Below are positions 61,827-64,000 of a DNA stretch of 64,000 nt, in pieces (position 1 is the stretch's first letter; each line of letters opens with the position of its first letter). The stretch lies in NCBI GenBank assembly GCA_039696685.1, contig CP155566.1:1054001-1118000 (forward strand), read 5' to 3'. This DNA comes from Vibrio sp. CDRSL-10 TSBA. GTDB taxonomy: Bacteria > Pseudomonadota > Gammaproteobacteria > Enterobacterales > Vibrionaceae. The position numbers and the translations under genes were made by a program. The notes beneath the pieces were generated by a model, which saw only the letters and a program-made list of their open reading frames with translations, was not told the origin of the DNA and searched no databases.

Positions 61827-62321
61827 ATGGCAGACAACTATAAAAGGCCGTCCAAGGATCTAGACCGTATCGATCGCAATATTTTGAATGAATTGCAGAA
61901 AGACGGTCGCATTTCGAACGTTGAATTGTCTAAACGTGTTGGTCTTTCGCCAACACCCTGTTTAGAACGCGTTCGTCGTTTAGAACGTCAGGGTTATATT
62001 ACGGGCTACACAGCATTGCTGAACCCGCAATATCTTGATGCTTCGCTTTTGGTGTTTGTCGAAATTACGCTGAACCGTGGCGCTCCGGATGTATTTGAAC
62101 AGTTTAATACTGCGGTTCAAAAGCTGGATGATATTCAGGAATGCCACCTCGTATCGGGTGATTTCGACTACTTGCTCAAGACTCGCGTATCCGATATGGG
62201 CGCGTATCGTAAACTGCTGGGTGATACGCTGCTGCGTTTGCCGGGTGTAAACGACACGCGTACGTACGTGGTTATGGAAGAAGTGAAGCAGACTAACCAG
62301 CTTGTCATCAAGACCCGCTAA
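61827..62321 (+). CDS. lrp: Leucine-responsive regulatory protein
   Basis: Global transcriptional regulator of amino-acid metabolism (164 residues). The N-terminal helix-turn-helix is in DGRISNVELSKRVGLSPTPCLERVRRLE (about residues 29-58), and the C-terminal RAM domain has ITLNRGAPDVFEQFNTAVQKLDDIQECHLVSGDFDYLLKTRVSDM. Length and sequence match enterobacterial-type Lrp. It is divergent from ald; a hairpin follows the gene. Confidence 0.97.
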   Translation: MADNYKRPSKDLDRIDRNILNELQKDGRISNVELSKRVGLSPTPCLERVRRLERQGYITGYTALLNPQYLDASLLVFVEITLNRGAPDVFEQFNTAVQKLDDIQECHLVSGDFDYLLKTRVSDMGAYRKLLGDTLLRLPGVNDTRTYVVMEEVKQTNQLVIKTR

Positions 62322-62329
62322 TTCAGTAA

Positions 62330-62371
62330 AAGTCAGAATAGTGGTACTTCTTGCCACATTCTGACTTTGTA
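62330..62371 (+). terminator. Terminator after lrp
   Basis: AAGTCAGAAT and ATTCTGACTT, extended by GTGG and CCAC with one bulged A, form a long stem-loop just after the lrp stop codon. Confidence 0.75.
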
Positions 62372-62414
62372 CAATTGGGTTTTTGTGCTTGATATGGTTA
62401 AATCTTCGAACAAA

Positions 62415-62445
62415 CCGAGCGGCTTTTGCCGCTCGGACTGTTTTC
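62415..62445 (+). terminator. Second hairpin in the lrp-ftsK spacer
   Basis: CCGAGCGGC and GCCGCTCGG form a perfect 9-bp stem with a TTTT loop and a TGTTTTC tail, about 60 bp before ftsK. Confidence 0.75.
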
Positions 62446-62505
62446 ACCAGACCAACCTGCGTATAGTGTTAGCCAGGTTGGCCATCATCATAGTCAAGTT
62501 GGTTT

Positions 62506-64000
62506 ATGTTCAAAGAGAACAACAATAAAGTTGAGACCATTATTAAGACGAGTGAAGAGCCTCAGTCTTCTCGCCTCAATGGAGCACAACGTCTACGTGA
62601 ATGCGGCCTGATTCTGGCCGTATTGGCTTCTATTCTTCTTGCCGTCGCCCTGCTGACTTTCAATCCGGCGGATCCTTCCTGGTCGCAAACGGCCTGGGGC
62701 TCAGATATCCAGAAACGCCGGTGGCATCGTCGGTGCCTGGGTGGCCGATACCCTGTTTTTTGTTTTTGGCTCATTGGCCTATCCGCTACCGGTCATCCTG
62801 ACCGCAACAGCCTGGATTTTGCTGCGTAACCGCGATGCCGATGAAAACATCGATTTTATGTTGTGGGGCACCCGTCTGCTGGGCTTAGTGGTTCTGATGC
62901 TGACCAGTTGCGGTTTAGCGGATATCAACTTTGACGATATCTGGTATTTCTCCTCCGGCGGTGTGGTCGGGGATGTGCTCTCCAGCCTGGCTCTGCCGAC
63001 TCTCAACGTGCTTGGTACCACTCTGGCGCTGCTTTTCCTGTGGGGGGCGGGTTTCACTCTGCTGACCGGTATTTCCTGGCTGAGTATTGTCGAGCGTCTC
63101 GGTGAAGCGAGCATCCGTGGCTTTAACCGTTTCTTGAACCGCATGCGCGGTGAAAAAGATGAACTGGTCTCACCACAACTGATGTCTGCGCGAATCGACG
63201 AGCGCAGTGAACCTGCCTTTGCTGCCGATAACCATTTGTTGGATGGATTCGGAGCAGAAGACGATGATTTAGCGGCAGATCCGCTCACCGGCAAGTCAGA
63301 GCCGATGTTGAGCGCGCAGGCTGCCCGACAGGCGAAACCAGAGCCACAAGCGCAGGTTAGTTCCCCTCGGTCTGCAGACAATGAACGCCGTTTTAATATT
63401 CATATGCCGGAACGCAGCGAGCCTGTGGTCAGCAAAGCGCAGCCAGCGGTTGAGCCGGTGTCAAACCAGGCAGCGCCTGGTCAGACTATGTCAAGTCAGA
63501 CAAGCCAGCCAGTTCAGGCTCAGCCTGTGAGTAAGCCGGCACCGGTTTATCAATACGAGCAGGATGAGTCCGATAAGCCGGATCGCACGAGTCAGTTGGC
63601 TTCTACGATTGAAGAACTGGAGTTTGCTGCCCGCGAGCAGGATGACTGGGCAGATGATACCTTGCCTTGGGATGAAGAAAACGATGATCTCCAGCCTGAG
63701 CCTGTTCAGTCACAGCCTGCGGCCTACACCGCAGAACCTGTCATTGAGGAAGAACCATTCAGAGCACCTCGCGTTGATGTCCAGGAATTCGATCAAACCA
63801 TCGCTGATGTCGAGCAGGATGACACGCACATTGAGCCGACGATTTCTAATTTTGATGTGCTGGATGACGAAGAACCGCGACAGCCTGAGATGTCGGCTGG
63901 CTACCAGGATGCTGCTGAGGATGATCAACCGGAGTGGCTGGACGAAGAAGACGATGAGCAGGATCAGGATGTGACAGCGTTCCAGAATATGGTCTCTGAG
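62506..64000 (+). CDS. ftsK: DNA translocase FtsK, 3'-truncated by the window and with an apparent +1 frameshift
   Basis: Septal DNA translocase that couples cell division to chromosome dimer resolution at dif. Only the N-terminal membrane domain and the start of the linker are in the window. Four hydrophobic segments are visible between about residues 25 and 200. The frame breaks at WGSDIQ; removing one A from GAAAC at 62712-62716 gives [19 protein letters not shown], after which the frame stays open to the window end through an acidic, Gln/Pro-rich linker. The essential N-terminal domain is split as printed, so a real frameshift is improbable. Confidence 0.92.

Overview
The window is chromosomal DNA of a gammaproteobacterium, almost certainly a Vibrio. 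The evidence is the family-level match of nearly every protein and the block dctPQM/dctBD - tig-clpP-clpX-lon-hupB - ppiD - comEA-like - cmk-rpsA-ihfB - lapAB-pyrF, together with minCDE, folD/tRNA-Arg, lrp/ald and ftsK. GC looks close to 50%. A beta-glucoside operon and a glucose-type ABC transporter suggest the V. fluvialis/V. furnissii group, but that is inference.

Layout. 0-8.6 kb: a 5'-truncated M3 peptidase, minCDE, a YcgL protein, a lytic transglycosylase, a LysR regulator, nupC, folD with a PurR box, and tRNA-Arg(TCT). 8.7-18.2 kb: an unknown Gly/Ser-tract lipoprotein, an ascFBG-type beta-glucoside operon with clear AscG-like operators, an orphan serine recombinase, an RhtB-type exporter, a thioesterase, and fpr. 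18.3-27.2 kb: a GGDEF(degenerate)-EAL protein with a periplasmic partner, a GNAT-nitrilase fusion, L-serine deaminase, a candidate 32-residue membrane protein missed by ORF length cut-offs, and SelO. 27.3-33.9 kb: a two-component system followed by a four-gene sugar ABC transporter. 33.9-41 kb: a repeat-rich remnant, then the sigma54-dependent dctPQM TRAP transporter convergent with its regulators dctBD. 41-56 kb: the housekeeping chaperone/protease and translation block, with two sigma32 promoters. 56-64 kb: miaE, a membrane-anchored coiled-coil protein, cysB, a methyltransferase, ald and lrp (divergent), and the start of ftsK.

The most striking signal is not a gene. Thirteen genes carry a single-base frameshift: a MltB-type transglycosylase, ascF, a histidine kinase, dctM, dctB, tig, clpX, lon, hupB, lapA, a membrane protein, ald and ftsK. 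In all thirteen the reading frame is restored by deleting one base at exactly GAAAC (to GAAC) or its complement GTTTC (to GTTC). No frameshift of any other kind was found. Several of these genes are essential or highly conserved, so real mutation is implausible. A systematic base-calling error at GAAC/GTTC is far more likely. GAAC/GTTC is the known target of Dnd-type DNA phosphorothioation, so the pattern may be the footprint of partially modified GAAC sites in native DNA. This is a hypothesis that can be tested.

A secondary theme is short decayed tandem arrays (units of 15, 19, 24 and 22 nt) in four spacers between 15.9 and 25.3 kb, and a 26-nt motif shared by two hairpin-rich spacers 19 kb apart.
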